From: Nocardia mikamii NBRC 108933
GTDB lineage: Bacteria; Actinomycetota; Actinomycetes; Mycobacteriales; Mycobacteriaceae
Assembly: GCF_001613505.1 (NCBI RefSeq)
Contig: NZ_BDCM01000003.1
Span: 558,001-622,000, forward strand
DNA: 64,000 nucleotides
Direction: 5' to 3'
Part shown: piece by piece, positions 1 to 8,111 of the stretch
Layout of the letters: every line of letters begins with the position of its first letter
Numbering within the stretch: the stretch's first letter is position 1
Notes under the pieces: generated by a model
What the model was told of the DNA's origin: nothing
Database searches by the model: none
Seen by the model: only the letters and a program-made list of their open reading frames with translations
Position numbers and translations under genes: made by a program

Positions 1-1155
1 GAGGTCTTCTCCGGTCAGCCGTACCCGGAACTGCTCGATCCCCGAGTGCGGCTGACCGAGGTGCCGAGCCTGGATCTGTACCGCGATTCCGACCCGTTCC
101 GCACGCCGCGGCCCGGCGAGATCCGCGACCGCATCGACCTGCTGGAACTGGGCACGATGTGGACGGCGGGCTTCCCCGAGCCGCGCACGTTCAGCCTGCG
201 CGCGGCCCGGCTGTTGCGTTCGCGCGCAACGGATTTCGATGTTGTGCACGACAACCAGTGCCTCGGTTCGGGACTGCTCGACATCGCCCGGCGGGTGCCG
301 CTGGTGGCCACGATTCACCATCCGATCACCCGCGACCGGGCCGTCGATCTGGCGGCCGCGCCGTGGCGGCGCAAGGCGTTCGTCCACCGCTGGTACGGAT
401 TCCTCGGTATGCAGCAGCGCGTCGCCCGGCTGATCCCGGATCTGATCACCGTCTCCTCGACCTCGGCCGCCGATATCGCCGACGACTTCGGCGTCGACGC
501 CTCCCAGTTGCGGGTGGTTCCGCTCGGCGTCGACACCGAACTGTTCCGGCCGCGCGCACGCCGCGTCCCGGGCCGGATCGTGGCCGTGGCCAGCGCCGAC
601 AAACCGCTCAAGGGCATCTCCCACCTGCTGCAGGCGCTCGCGCGATTGCGGCTCACCCACGACGTCGAGTTGCAGTTGGTGGCCAAGCTGGAACCGAACG
701 GCCCCACCGAGAAGCTGATCGCCGAACTGGGCATCTCCGATATCGTCACGGTGTCGAGCGGACTGTCCGACGAGGCACTGGCCGAACTGCTGGCCTCGGC
801 GCAGATCTCCTGCATTCCGTCCATGTACGAGGGTTTCTCGCTGCCCGCCGTGGAGGCGCTGGCCAGCGGCACCGCGCTGGTCGCCAGCCGGGCCGGCGCG
901 CTGCCGGAGGTGGCGGCCGACTGTGCCGAACTGGTGGAGCCCGGCAATGTGGACGAACTGACCGGCGTCCTCGGAAAATTGCTCGACAATCCGCGTCGCA
1001 TCGACGACCTCGGCGCCGCCGGGCGCCACCGCGCACTCACCGTCTTCAGCTGGGAGGCGGTGGCAGCCCAAACCGTTTCGGTGTACGAACGCGCCATCGC
1101 CCGCCGCCAGGGCACCGATCTGACCGCCGATACACAGGAGGCGAACGTATGCTGA
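1..1155 (+). CDS. GT4-type glycosyltransferase (5' end outside window)
   Basis: The reading frame is open from the first base, so the N-terminus lies upstream; a GTG at 46 is only an internal candidate. The visible 384 residues match the C-terminal two thirds of a GT-B fold retaining glycosyltransferase. A DVVHDNQCLGSG segment lies in the end of the N-domain, followed by the donor-binding domain with the E-x7-E type motif in MYEGFSLPAVEALASG and a GALPEV segment. Members transfer a sugar from a nucleotide sugar to a lipid or glycan at the inner membrane face. The stop overlaps the next gene's ATG by 7 bp, indicating an operon with the methyltransferase. The substrate cannot be told. Confidence 0.88.
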   Translation, partial: EVFSGQPYPELLDPRVRLTEVPSLDLYRDSDPFRTPRPGEIRDRIDLLELGTMWTAGFPEPRTFSLRAARLLRSRATDFDVVHDNQCLGSGLLDIARRVPLVATIHHPITRDRAVDLAAAPWRRKAFVHRWYGFLGMQQRVARLIPDLITVSSTSAADIADDFGVDASQLRVVPLGVDTELFRPRARRVPGRIVAVASADKPLKGISHLLQALARLRLTHDVELQLVAKLEPNGPTEKLIAELGISDIVTVSSGLSDEALAELLASAQISCIPSMYEGFSLPAVEALASGTALVASRAGALPEVAADCAELVEPGNVDELTGVLGKLLDNPRRIDDLGAAGRHRALTVFSWEAVAAQTVSVYERAIARRQGTDLTADTQEANVC

Positions 1156-1880
1156 CCGTCGATTTCGACCGCTTGGGAATCGGTCCGGGCCTGCGGGTCA
1201 TCGATGTGGGATGCGGCCAGGGTCGCCATTCCTTCGAGGCGTATCGGCGCGGCGCCGATATCGTCGCCTTCGATCAGAACGCCGACGACCTCGCCGATGT
1301 GAAGGTCATGTTCGGCGCCCTGGCCGAGGCCGGTGAGGCCCCCGATTACGCGCAGGCCGAGACGGTCCAGGGCGACGCGCTGGCCATGCCCTTCGAGGAC
1401 GGCGAATTCGACGTCGTCATCGCCTCGGAGATCCTCGAGCACATTCCGGCCGACGACGGCGCCATCGCGGAACTGGTGCGCATCCTCAAACCCGGTGGGG
1501 CCCTGGCGATCACGGTGCCGCGCTGGCTGCCCGAGCGGATCTGCTGGCTGCTCTCGGACGAATATCACGCCAACGAGGGCGGGCATGTGCGCATCTACCG
1601 CGCCGACGAGCTGCGCGGCAAGGTCACCGCACGCGGGATGCGATTCATCCACAGCGAACACGCGCACGCCCTGCACGCTCCGTACTGGTGGCTGAAATGC
1701 CTGGTCGGGGTGGACAAGCCCGATGCCCGGCCGGTGCAGCTGTATCACCGGATGCTGGTGTGGGACATGATGAAACGGCCGTGGCCGACCCGTGTCGCCG
1801 AATCGGCCCTGGACCCGGTGATCGGCAAGAGCGTCGCCCTGTACTTCACCAAGCCGGCGGTGTCCGGTGCGCGCCGCTGA
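1149..1880 (+). CDS. class I SAM-dependent methyltransferase (Methyltransf_11 type)
   Basis: 243 residues. SAM-binding motif I is VIDVGCGQGRHS near residues 18-29, an acidic motif II sits in VAFDQN, and the EILEHI post-motif is typical of Methyltransf_11 enzymes. The start is the ATG inside the ATGCTGA overlap with the glycosyltransferase stop, and its own stop overlaps the next GTG by 14 bp. Translational coupling is therefore likely, and the three proteins probably act on one glycan or glycolipid. The acceptor is unknown. Confidence 0.88.
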   Translation: MLTVDFDRLGIGPGLRVIDVGCGQGRHSFEAYRRGADIVAFDQNADDLADVKVMFGALAEAGEAPDYAQAETVQGDALAMPFEDGEFDVVIASEILEHIPADDGAIAELVRILKPGGALAITVPRWLPERICWLLSDEYHANEGGHVRIYRADELRGKVTARGMRFIHSEHAHALHAPYWWLKCLVGVDKPDARPVQLYHRMLVWDMMKRPWPTRVAESALDPVIGKSVALYFTKPAVSGARR

Positions 1881-2940
1881 GCTGCCCTCGATTCCCGGCG
1901 TCCTCACCGCCAGGCAATGCCTGGCCACCGCGGAATCCATTGCCGCACAACAGCACAGCGATGGCGCCATCCCGTGGTTCCGGGGCGGGCACACCGACCC
2001 CTGGGACCATGTCGAGTCGGCGATGGCGCTGACGGTGGCGGGTCTGCACGATGCCGCGCGCGCCGCCTATGCCTGGTCGGCGGACACCCAGCGGGCGGAC
2101 GGCTCCTGGCCGTCGCAGTTCCGCGGCGACGTCGTCGAGACCGCCGACACCGACACCAACTTCTGCGCCTACATCGCCACCGGCGTCTGGCACTACTACC
2201 GCTGCACCGGTGATCGTCGCTTCGTGGACACGATGTGGCCGACCGTGCGCGCGGCCATCGACTACGTCATCTCGTTGCAGCAGGGCCGCAACGGCGAGAT
2301 CTATTGGCTGCAGACCGAACAGGGCATCCTGCCCGAGGCGTTGCTGACCGGCTGCTCGAGTATGTTCCACAGCATCGGCTGCGGGCTGGCGATCGCGGAA
2401 CTGCTCGGCCTGGCCCAGCCGGAATGGGAAGTCGCGGCCCTGCGCCTCGGCCACGCGCTGCGGCATCATCCGGAATCCTTCGCCGAGAAGGACCGGTATT
2501 CGATGGACTGGTACTACCCGGTGCTGGGCGGTGCGCTGCGCGGGGAGGCCGGACATGCCCGGATCGCCGCGCGCTGGAGCGATTTCGTGGTCGGCGAGAT
2601 CGGCATTCGGTGCGTCTCCGACCGCCCGTGGGTGACCGGCGCCGAGACCTGCGAACTGGCACTGGCACTGGACACGCTCGGCGATGCCGATCGCGCGCTG
2701 CGACTGCTGGCGAGCATCCAGCACTTGCGCGAGGACGACGGATCCTATTGGACGGGATTGGTTTTCGCCGATGGTAAGCGCTGGCCGGAGGAGCGCACGA
2801 CCTGGACCGGAGCGGCGGCGGTGCTGGCCGCCGACGCGCTGACTCGCACCACCGGCGGCAACGGCATCTTCCGCGACCTGGCGCCCAGTGCGGATATCGC
2901 GACCGGCCTCACCTGCGACTGCGTGCGCTCGCCCAGCTGA
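1867..2940 (+). CDS. alpha/alpha-barrel protein, prenyltransferase-like or six-hairpin-glycosidase-like
   Basis: 357 residues with no signal peptide. Repeated helical-hairpin signatures (SDGAIPWFRGGHTDPWDH, ADGSWPSQFRGD, then a WPTVRAAIDYVISLQ helix and GEIYW) suggest an (alpha/alpha)6 toroid. That fold is shared by squalene-cyclase/prenyltransferase proteins and six-hairpin glycosidases. The C-terminal DDGSYWTGLVFADGKRWPEERTTW stretch fits another hairpin. The GTG start overlaps the methyltransferase by 14 bp, giving a three-gene translationally coupled block. I cannot decide between a glycan-processing and a lipid role. Automatic annotation as prenyltransferase would rest on fold alone. Confidence 0.7.
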   Translation: MRAAELPSIPGVLTARQCLATAESIAAQQHSDGAIPWFRGGHTDPWDHVESAMALTVAGLHDAARAAYAWSADTQRADGSWPSQFRGDVVETADTDTNFCAYIATGVWHYYRCTGDRRFVDTMWPTVRAAIDYVISLQQGRNGEIYWLQTEQGILPEALLTGCSSMFHSIGCGLAIAELLGLAQPEWEVAALRLGHALRHHPESFAEKDRYSMDWYYPVLGGALRGEAGHARIAARWSDFVVGEIGIRCVSDRPWVTGAETCELALALDTLGDADRALRLLASIQHLREDDGSYWTGLVFADGKRWPEERTTWTGAAAVLAADALTRTTGGNGIFRDLAPSADIATGLTCDCVRSPS

Positions 2941-2942
2941 GC

Positions 2943-2959
2943 CGGCCGCGACGCGGCCG
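2943..2959. terminator. short GC hairpin between convergent genes
   Basis: CGGCCGC and GCGGCCG form a perfect 7-bp stem around GAC, just after the stop of the plus-strand operon and before the convergent methyltransferase stop. There is no U-run, so termination is inferred from position and stability. Confidence 0.4.
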
Positions 2960-2981
2960 TATCGCCTCAGCCCCTATCGCT

Positions 2982-3689
<708 letters not shown>

Positions 3690-3767
3690 TCATCTCTCGA
3701 TACTTTTCGAGCGGATGCGATATTTTGTGATTTGCGACTGTATCCGCTCCGGCAACGGGTATGCGAG

Positions 3768-3796
3768 TTGCTTTCGAAGCTTCACTACAGTAGCAT
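3768..3796 (+). promoter_or_regulatory. sigma-A-type promoter of the TetR gene
   Basis: TTGCTT at 3768-3773 and TAGCAT at 3791-3796 are separated by 17 bp and end 8 nt before the GTG at 3805. This predicts a leaderless or nearly leaderless transcript. A GCTTTCGAAGC near-palindrome lies between the hexamers and could be the autoregulatory site. Confidence 0.45.
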
Positions 3797-3804
3797 CCAG
3801 ACAC

Positions 3805-4404
3805 GTGTCCGATCCCATTTCCACCGAGCCTACACCGGTGAATATGGAGGCAACTCGCCGCCGCCTCACCGAGAAGCAGGCCGATACCGTCGACCGGCTG
3901 ACCAAGGCCGCGCTGGAGGTGCTGTCGCGCGAAGGCTTCGCCGGCCTCACCGTGCGCATGGTGGCCGCGGCCGCCGGAGTGGGTACGGCCACCGCCTACA
4001 CCTATTTCTCCTCCAAGGAACACCTGGTCGCCGAGGTCTTCTGGCGGCGACTGGCGGCCGACACGCCGCCGGAGCCCGAGGCCGGCGCCGACCGGATCAC
4101 CCGGGTGGTCGCGGTGTTGCGGCAGATCGCCATGCTGGTCGCCGACGAACCCGCACTGGCGGGCGCGGTGACCAGCGCCCTGCTGGGCACAGACCCCGAC
4201 GTCGCACATCTGCGCACGCGCATCGGGACCGAGATCCGGCGGCGCCTGCTGGACGCCCTGGGCCCGGATGCCGATCCCGATGTGGTGGAAACGCTGGAAT
4301 TGCTTTACGCCGGCGCTCTGGTGCGCGCCGGCGTGGGTTACGCCTCGTACGCCGAAATCGCCGATCGACTGGAAAAGTCGGCCCTGCAGGTGCTGCGGGA
4401 CTGA
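3805..4404 (+). CDS. TetR-family transcriptional regulator
   Basis: 199 residues. The N-terminal helix-turn-helix is clear (LTVRMVAAAAGVGTATAYTYFSSKEHL, about residues 48-74), followed by an all-helical ligand domain without recognisable ligand clues. I chose the GTG because a promoter ends just upstream of it. An internal ATG at 3844 gives 186 residues and is the main alternative. It is divergent from the 2982-3668 methyltransferase, which is the natural target, and converges on the peroxidase gene. Confidence 0.85.
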   Translation: MSDPISTEPTPVNMEATRRRLTEKQADTVDRLTKAALEVLSREGFAGLTVRMVAAAAGVGTATAYTYFSSKEHLVAEVFWRRLAADTPPEPEAGADRITRVVAVLRQIAMLVADEPALAGAVTSALLGTDPDVAHLRTRIGTEIRRRLLDALGPDADPDVVETLELLYAGALVRAGVGYASYAEIADRLEKSALQVLRD

Positions 4405-4433
4405 TCACGCAATTCCCGGCGCATTCCGGAAAA

Positions 4434-4925
4434 TTACGGCAATACCGCCTCGATGGCGGCGACCACACTCGGATCCTGCGGTTCGGTGCGCGGGCGGAAA
4501 CGGCCGACGACCTTACCGTCGCGATCGACGAGGAATTTCTCGAAATTCCACTGAATATCGCCGGCGTCGCCTTCGGCATCGGCGGTCTGCACGAGTTCGC
4601 GATACAGCGGATGCCGGTCGTCACCGTTCACGTCGACCTTGGCGAGCAGCGGGAAATCCACTCCATAGGTGGTCGAGCAGAACTGCTGGATCTCCTCCGC
4701 GCTGCCGGGTTCCTGCCCCATGAACTGGTTGCACGGCACGCCGACGACGCTGAATCCGCGCGAGCCGTAGGCCTGCTGCAGCGCCACCAAACCGGTGTAT
4801 TGCGGCGTCAGACCGCATTTCGAGGCGACGTTGACCACGAGCAGGGCCTTGTCACCGGCGAGTTCGGCCAGGGTCGCGGGTTCGCCGGCGAGGGTCTGGA
4901 CGGGAATTTCACGAATATCGGTCAC
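4434..4925 (-). CDS. glutathione peroxidase family (thiol peroxidase)
   Basis: 163 residues from a GTG. The family signatures are complete: VNVASKCGLTPQY with the peroxidatic Cys, VGVPCNQFMGQEPG with the conserved Gln and a second Cys, and IQWNFEKFLVDRDG with the Trp-Asn pair. As in other bacterial members, Cys replaces selenocysteine, and such enzymes usually reduce hydroperoxides with thioredoxin-type donors. Actinobacteria use mycothiol rather than glutathione. The reading frame stays open upstream to 5078, but the residues before VTDIREIPV do not look like family sequence, so the start was set here. Confidence 0.87.
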   Translation of the reverse strand: MTDIREIPVQTLAGEPATLAELAGDKALLVVNVASKCGLTPQYTGLVALQQAYGSRGFSVVGVPCNQFMGQEPGSAEEIQQFCSTTYGVDFPLLAKVDVNGDDRHPLYRELVQTADAEGDAGDIQWNFEKFLVDRDGKVVGRFRPRTEPQDPSVVAAIEAVLP

Positions 4926-5047
4926 AGTCGAAATGATAGGTGGAATCTCGGCGGGCGCGAGCGCGACTTCCGTCGCCGGACCCGCCCGCAGACGGGCCGC
5001 CGATGGTCGCACCACCGGTCGCCAGATCCCCGCACCGGCGAACGAAT

Positions 5048-5061
5048 TGCAACCTGTTCTA
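5048..5061. promoter_or_regulatory. KstR-like operator 1
   Basis: TGCAACCTGTTCTA fits the published KstR consensus TNNAACNNGTTNNA at all fixed positions. Its last two bases overlap the -10-like TATAGT at 5060-5065, an arrangement that would block transcription when bound. KstR represses sterol-catabolism genes in Mycobacterium and Rhodococcus; no kstR gene is in this window. Confidence 0.5.
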
Positions 5062-5070
5062 TAGTGTGAC

Positions 5071-5184
5071 GTGAGCAACAGCGCTGCTCATAGCCAGGAA
5101 GTCGCTCCCGTACCGCGTCCCGTGGGGCATTTTTCCCCAGTGCGCGTCTTCACCATTATTAGAACTTGTTCTACAGTGATCTGA
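5071..5184 (+). CDS. possible leaderless small ORF under KstR-like site 1
   Basis: A 37-codon frame starts with GTG 5 nt after the TATAGT box and begins MSNSAAHSQEVAPVPRP. It has no ribosome site, which fits leaderless translation. It runs through the second KstR-like site and ends 66 bp before the GMC gene. I recognise no family. It could be a regulatory leader or chance; the main support is the exact promoter spacing. Confidence 0.28.
   Translation: MSNSAAHSQEVAPVPRPVGHFSPVRVFTIIRTCSTVI
5160..5173. promoter_or_regulatory. KstR-like operator 2
   Basis: TAGAACTTGTTCTA has perfect TAGAAC/GTTCTA arms around TT and fits TNNAACNNGTTNNA. It overlaps the -10-like TACAGT at 5172-5177, about 78 bp upstream of the GMC oxidoreductase start, and is the stronger of the two sites. 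Confidence 0.6.
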
Positions 5185-5250
5185 GGCACGCTCCCGCGCC
5201 GAGCGGAGCCGCGATCAGCCGCTACCACTTCGAAGATGAGGTAACCGAAC

Positions 5251-6867
5251 ATGACCGACACCAGCGCAGCCGATTACATCGTCATCGGCGCGGGCAGCTC
5301 CGGTGCCACTGTCGCTAGTCGGCTCGCCGAGCAGGGCGCCAGCGTCATCCTGCTCGAGGCCGGCCGCAAGGACAACACCAAGTTGGTCACGGTTCCGGGC
5401 ATGATCACGACGGTTCACACGGTTCCGCAGCTCAAGCACCAGGTCACCTGGTCGCAGTACTCGATTCCGCAGAAGCACGCCGCGGAACGCCGGGTACCGA
5501 TGACGCGCGGCAAGGTGCTGGGCGGTTCGAGTTCGGTCAACGGCATGCTCTTCGTGCGCGGCAACAAGGCCAACTTCGATTCCTGGGCCGCCGAGGGATG
5601 TGAGGGCTGGAGCTACGAGGACGTGCTGCCGGCCTACAAGCGCCTGGAGAACTGGGAGGACGGCGCCAGCGACCTGCGCGGCTCCGGCGGTCCCATCGAG
5701 GTGACCCGGCAGAAGGACCTCACCCCGATCGCCAAGGAGTGGATGGAGGCCGCGGCCGACACCTTCGGCGTCCCGGTCATCGAGGACTACAACGGCGAGT
5801 CCCAAGAGGGCATCAGCATCTTCCAGCAGAGCGTGAAGGACGGCCTGCGCTTCAGCTCCTCGCGCGGCTTCATCACCAACCGCCCCAATCCGAATCTGAA
5901 GGTCGTCACCAAGGCGCACGTGGCGCGCGTGGTGATCGAGAAGGGCCGCGCCATCGGCGTCGAGGTGATCGAGAAGAAGGGCCGCCGGATCATCCGCGCC
6001 GAGAAGGAGGTCGTGGTCTCCGGTGGCGTGATGGGTTCCGCGCACATCCTGATGCTGTCCGGAGTCGGCCCGGCGGGACACCTGCGCGACCTCGGCATCG
6101 AGGTCAACGCGGATCTGCCGGTCGGTCAGAACCTGCACGACCACCTGTTCGTCCCGATGACCTTCATCTCGAAGAAGGCGCTGCACCGCGGCATTCCGTC
6201 GCATTTCGCGGCCGGTTTCCTCAAGGAACTGCGCAGCCCCGGCAGCTCCTGGTTCGGGCGCACGGTCTTCGAATCCGTGGGCTTCGTGCGGACCTCGTTC
6301 GCCAAGGACATCCCGGATATGCAGATCCACACCCTGCCGTGGAGCTACCCGACGCCCAACCAGGACGAGGACAAGCTGCACATGGTGGACAAGCGGGAGG
6401 CTCTGACCATCTTCCCGACCCTGATCTACCCGAAGAGCCGCGGCGAACTGCGCCTGGCCTCGACCGACCCGCTGACCTCGCCGCTGATCGACCCGGGCTA
6501 CCTCTCGGATCCGGCCGATATGGACTTCCTGGTCGAGGCCATCGGCATGATCCGCGAGGCGGCGGCGAACAAGGCGATCGCGGGCGATATCACCGAGGAA
6601 TTCTCCCCCGGCCCCGCGTTCCAGGACGAGACCGCGCTGCGCCGCGAGCTGCCGATGCGTATCCACTCGGTCTATCACCCGGTCGGCACCTGCCGGATGG
6701 GTGTTGACGAGCGCGCGGTCGTCGACCCGCAGCTGCGGGTGCGCGGCATCGAGGGCCTGCGTGTGGCCGACGCTTCGATCATGCCGAGCATCACCGGCGG
6801 CAACACCAACGCGCCGTGCTACATGATCGGTGAGAAGGCCGCCGAATTCATCACTGCCTCAGCGTAA
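5251..6867 (+). CDS. GMC-family FAD-dependent oxidoreductase (alcohol/choline/sterol dehydrogenase type)
   Basis: 538 residues, cytoplasmic. The N-terminal dinucleotide-binding motif YIVIGAGSSGATVASRL is followed by LLEAG and the GMC signature 1 region RGKVLGGSSSVNGMLFVRG. The C-terminus carries the catalytic His in HSVYHPVGTCRMG and the Asn in GGNTNAPCYMIGEKAA. Family members oxidise a primary or secondary alcohol with FAD. The upstream KstR-consensus sites suggest a role in sterol or lipid side-chain catabolism; this is an inference from the promoter, not the protein. A strong hairpin terminator follows, so it is probably monocistronic. Confidence 0.88.
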   Translation: MTDTSAADYIVIGAGSSGATVASRLAEQGASVILLEAGRKDNTKLVTVPGMITTVHTVPQLKHQVTWSQYSIPQKHAAERRVPMTRGKVLGGSSSVNGMLFVRGNKANFDSWAAEGCEGWSYEDVLPAYKRLENWEDGASDLRGSGGPIEVTRQKDLTPIAKEWMEAAADTFGVPVIEDYNGESQEGISIFQQSVKDGLRFSSSRGFITNRPNPNLKVVTKAHVARVVIEKGRAIGVEVIEKKGRRIIRAEKEVVVSGGVMGSAHILMLSGVGPAGHLRDLGIEVNADLPVGQNLHDHLFVPMTFISKKALHRGIPSHFAAGFLKELRSPGSSWFGRTVFESVGFVRTSFAKDIPDMQIHTLPWSYPTPNQDEDKLHMVDKREALTIFPTLIYPKSRGELRLASTDPLTSPLIDPGYLSDPADMDFLVEAIGMIREAAANKAIAGDITEEFSPGPAFQDETALRRELPMRIHSVYHPVGTCRMGVDERAVVDPQLRVRGIEGLRVADASIMPSITGGNTNAPCYMIGEKAAEFITASA

Positions 6868-6882
6868 TTCGCATCGCCCGGC

Positions 6883-6919
6883 CGGCCCCGGTTGTGATCT
6901 CCGATCGCAACCGGGGCCG
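6883..6919 (+). terminator. rho-independent-like terminator after GMC gene
   Basis: CGGCCCCGGTTG pairs with CAACCGGGGCCG (12 bp, 13-nt loop) 15 nt after the stop codon. It is followed by a TCGTCGTCGG stretch rather than a pure U-run, as is common in high-GC actinobacteria. Confidence 0.7.
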
Positions 6920-7025
6920 TCGTCGTCGGGGAGTCTGATGTCGCCGAGATCGTGTCGACGGTGAACGGTGGGCGTTCCCGAGGAGGCGGTGGTGGTCGGC
7001 CGCTTTATCCCGAAGCGGTGATTTG

Positions 7026-7229
7026 TCATCCGCGCCGCCCGGAGCGCTGCGCAGCATCCGTTCCGGCGGGCGGGGTCGGGTGGCGGGGTAGCAGGTCGTT
7101 CAGGCAGGGGAAGCTGGTGGCGGGGGTGGCGCGTAGGGCTTGCGCGATTGCCGCGTACCAGTGGGGGTCGCCTTGGATCGCCGGTGCCGATGATGTCCGT
7201 GGAATGCGTTGCGGCAGAGAAGGTGTCAT
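7026..7229 (-). CDS. small hypothetical protein
   Basis: 67 codons. The core IQGDPHWYAAIAQALRATPATSFPCLNDLLPRH has amphipathic helix character and balanced composition, unlike the overlapping frames, which are Arg/Gly-rich shadows. It lies just downstream of a hairpin terminator on the same strand as the next two small genes. No family is recognised. An overlapping frame (6859-7233) is a less protein-like alternative. Confidence 0.4.
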   Translation of the reverse strand: MTPSLPQRIPRTSSAPAIQGDPHWYAAIAQALRATPATSFPCLNDLLPRHPTPPAGTDAAQRSGRRG

Positions 7230-7251
7230 ACATCGTTCCTTGTCGAGTTGC

Positions 7252-7289
7252 GGTGGCCTGCGGGGTCGGGAGGGGACCCCACAGGCACC
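7252..7289 (-). terminator. strong hairpin directly after small minus-strand gene
   Basis: A near-perfect 15-16 bp stem (GGTGGCCTGCGGGGTC against GACCCCACAGGCACC with one mismatch and one bulge) closes on a GGGAGGG loop. It begins next to the stop codon at 7290 on the minus strand, so it probably ends the 7717-7290 transcript and could attenuate reading into 7229-7026. Confidence 0.6.
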
Positions 7290-7571
7290 TCAGGCTCGCT
7301 CGCGGCACTCGGTGGGGAGTGTGGACGGTGGCGTCGGAACGTCCTGCGAGCGAGTCGTTTTCATGGTGGGCCCGGTGCGGCAGCCGGGGCATCGGGCGGG
7401 GGTCGCGGCGTCTGGGTCGTGGCCGAGGGTTGTGAGGATGTTGCGGCAGCTGCTGAGCATGTCGCAGGTCTGCGGGGTGCAGTTGGCGTGGCGTTCGGCG
7501 TGGATCTCGCGGTGCATCCGCTCGGGGGAGATCGGGTTGGCGAGCGGGCCGTGGAAGACCGGATTGGTCAT
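7290..7571 (-). CDS. small hypothetical protein with Cys clusters
   Basis: 93 residues beginning MTNPVFHGPLANPISPERM. The middle HANCTPQTCDMLSSC and the later CPGC give five cysteines, a pattern that could bind a metal, but no known domain is recognised. The ATG is 2 nt after the stop of the upstream small ORF (7574-7717), so the two are probably co-transcribed and coupled. A terminator hairpin abuts its stop. These genes sit in a locally incoherent stretch next to a DUF5753/DUF397 pair. Confidence 0.5.
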   Translation of the reverse strand: MTNPVFHGPLANPISPERMHREIHAERHANCTPQTCDMLSSCRNILTTLGHDPDAATPARCPGCRTGPTMKTTRSQDVPTPPSTLPTECRERA

Positions 7572-7573
7572 GC

Positions 7574-7717
7574 TCAGATCCCGAAGTGCGGGCGGTCGGC
7601 GGGGTGCATGGCGCCGGTCGCGACCAGCCAGAGTTTGGCCTGTAACTTTCTGGCGCACACCGTTATCGGGCAATCGAGATGGTCCTGCATGATGCGGTGA
7701 GCGAGCGCGGTGGTCAT
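7574..7717 (-). CDS. small hypothetical protein
   Basis: 47 residues, MTTALAHRIMQDHLDCPITV followed by CARKLQAKLWLVATG. It is mostly helical, with two cysteines five residues apart. It ends 2 nt before the ATG of the next gene. The ATG lacks a clear ribosome site and the frame stays open to 7954, so the start is uncertain. No function is recognised. Confidence 0.45.
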   Translation of the reverse strand: MTTALAHRIMQDHLDCPITVCARKLQAKLWLVATGAMHPADRPHFGI

Positions 7718-8111
7718 GGTCGGCAAGGCGCTGTGGATGATCGGTCGCAGACCGTGCACGGGAGAACACCTCCGGACATCGTCGGGGCACCAGCGGGCAT
7801 GCGGCTGGTGGTACTCCCGATGGCCGGGGCCATTTTTCGGCCACCACCTTGCGGCGTCGGTGCTACGCGGTAATGTCTCGTCGGTATCATCACGGTTGTA
7901 GTCGCATCCGGGGGCAACGGTTGTGCGACTTGCCGATTCGAGTTTCCCGGCCATCGGGGTGGCTCAAGAAGACCACCGACTGAGCCGGCGGGACAATAGC
8001 GCCATGCATATGCAACGGAAGTTCTGCAACGGCCCAGAGCGGTCCGCACGGGGGTAGCCGATTTCTTTCCTCGTGCAAACGGAGACCACTCACGATGCAA
8101 ACGAGGAATCC
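7718..8111. other. 394-bp gap upstream of the DUF5753 regulator
   Basis: No convincing gene. Frames here translate to Arg/Pro/Gly-rich shadow sequence. It must hold the promoters of the minus-strand small genes and of the plus-strand regulator. Local composition is less GC-biased around 7860-7960. Confidence 0.4.

Larger units (their letters stand above)
4926..5250. promoter_or_regulatory. 325-bp intergenic region between gpx and GMC oxidoreductase
   Basis: This stretch between divergent genes holds two KstR-consensus palindromes, two -10-like boxes (TATAGT at 5060-5065 and TACAGT at 5172-5177), a possible 37-residue leaderless ORF, and a GATGAGGT ribosome site for the gene starting at 5251. 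No other gene is apparent. Confidence 0.6.

Noticed and set aside
7574..7954. 126-codon form of the small gene at 7574-7717
   Set aside because: The N-terminal 79 residues look like noncoding translation; only the last 47 residues have protein-like composition.
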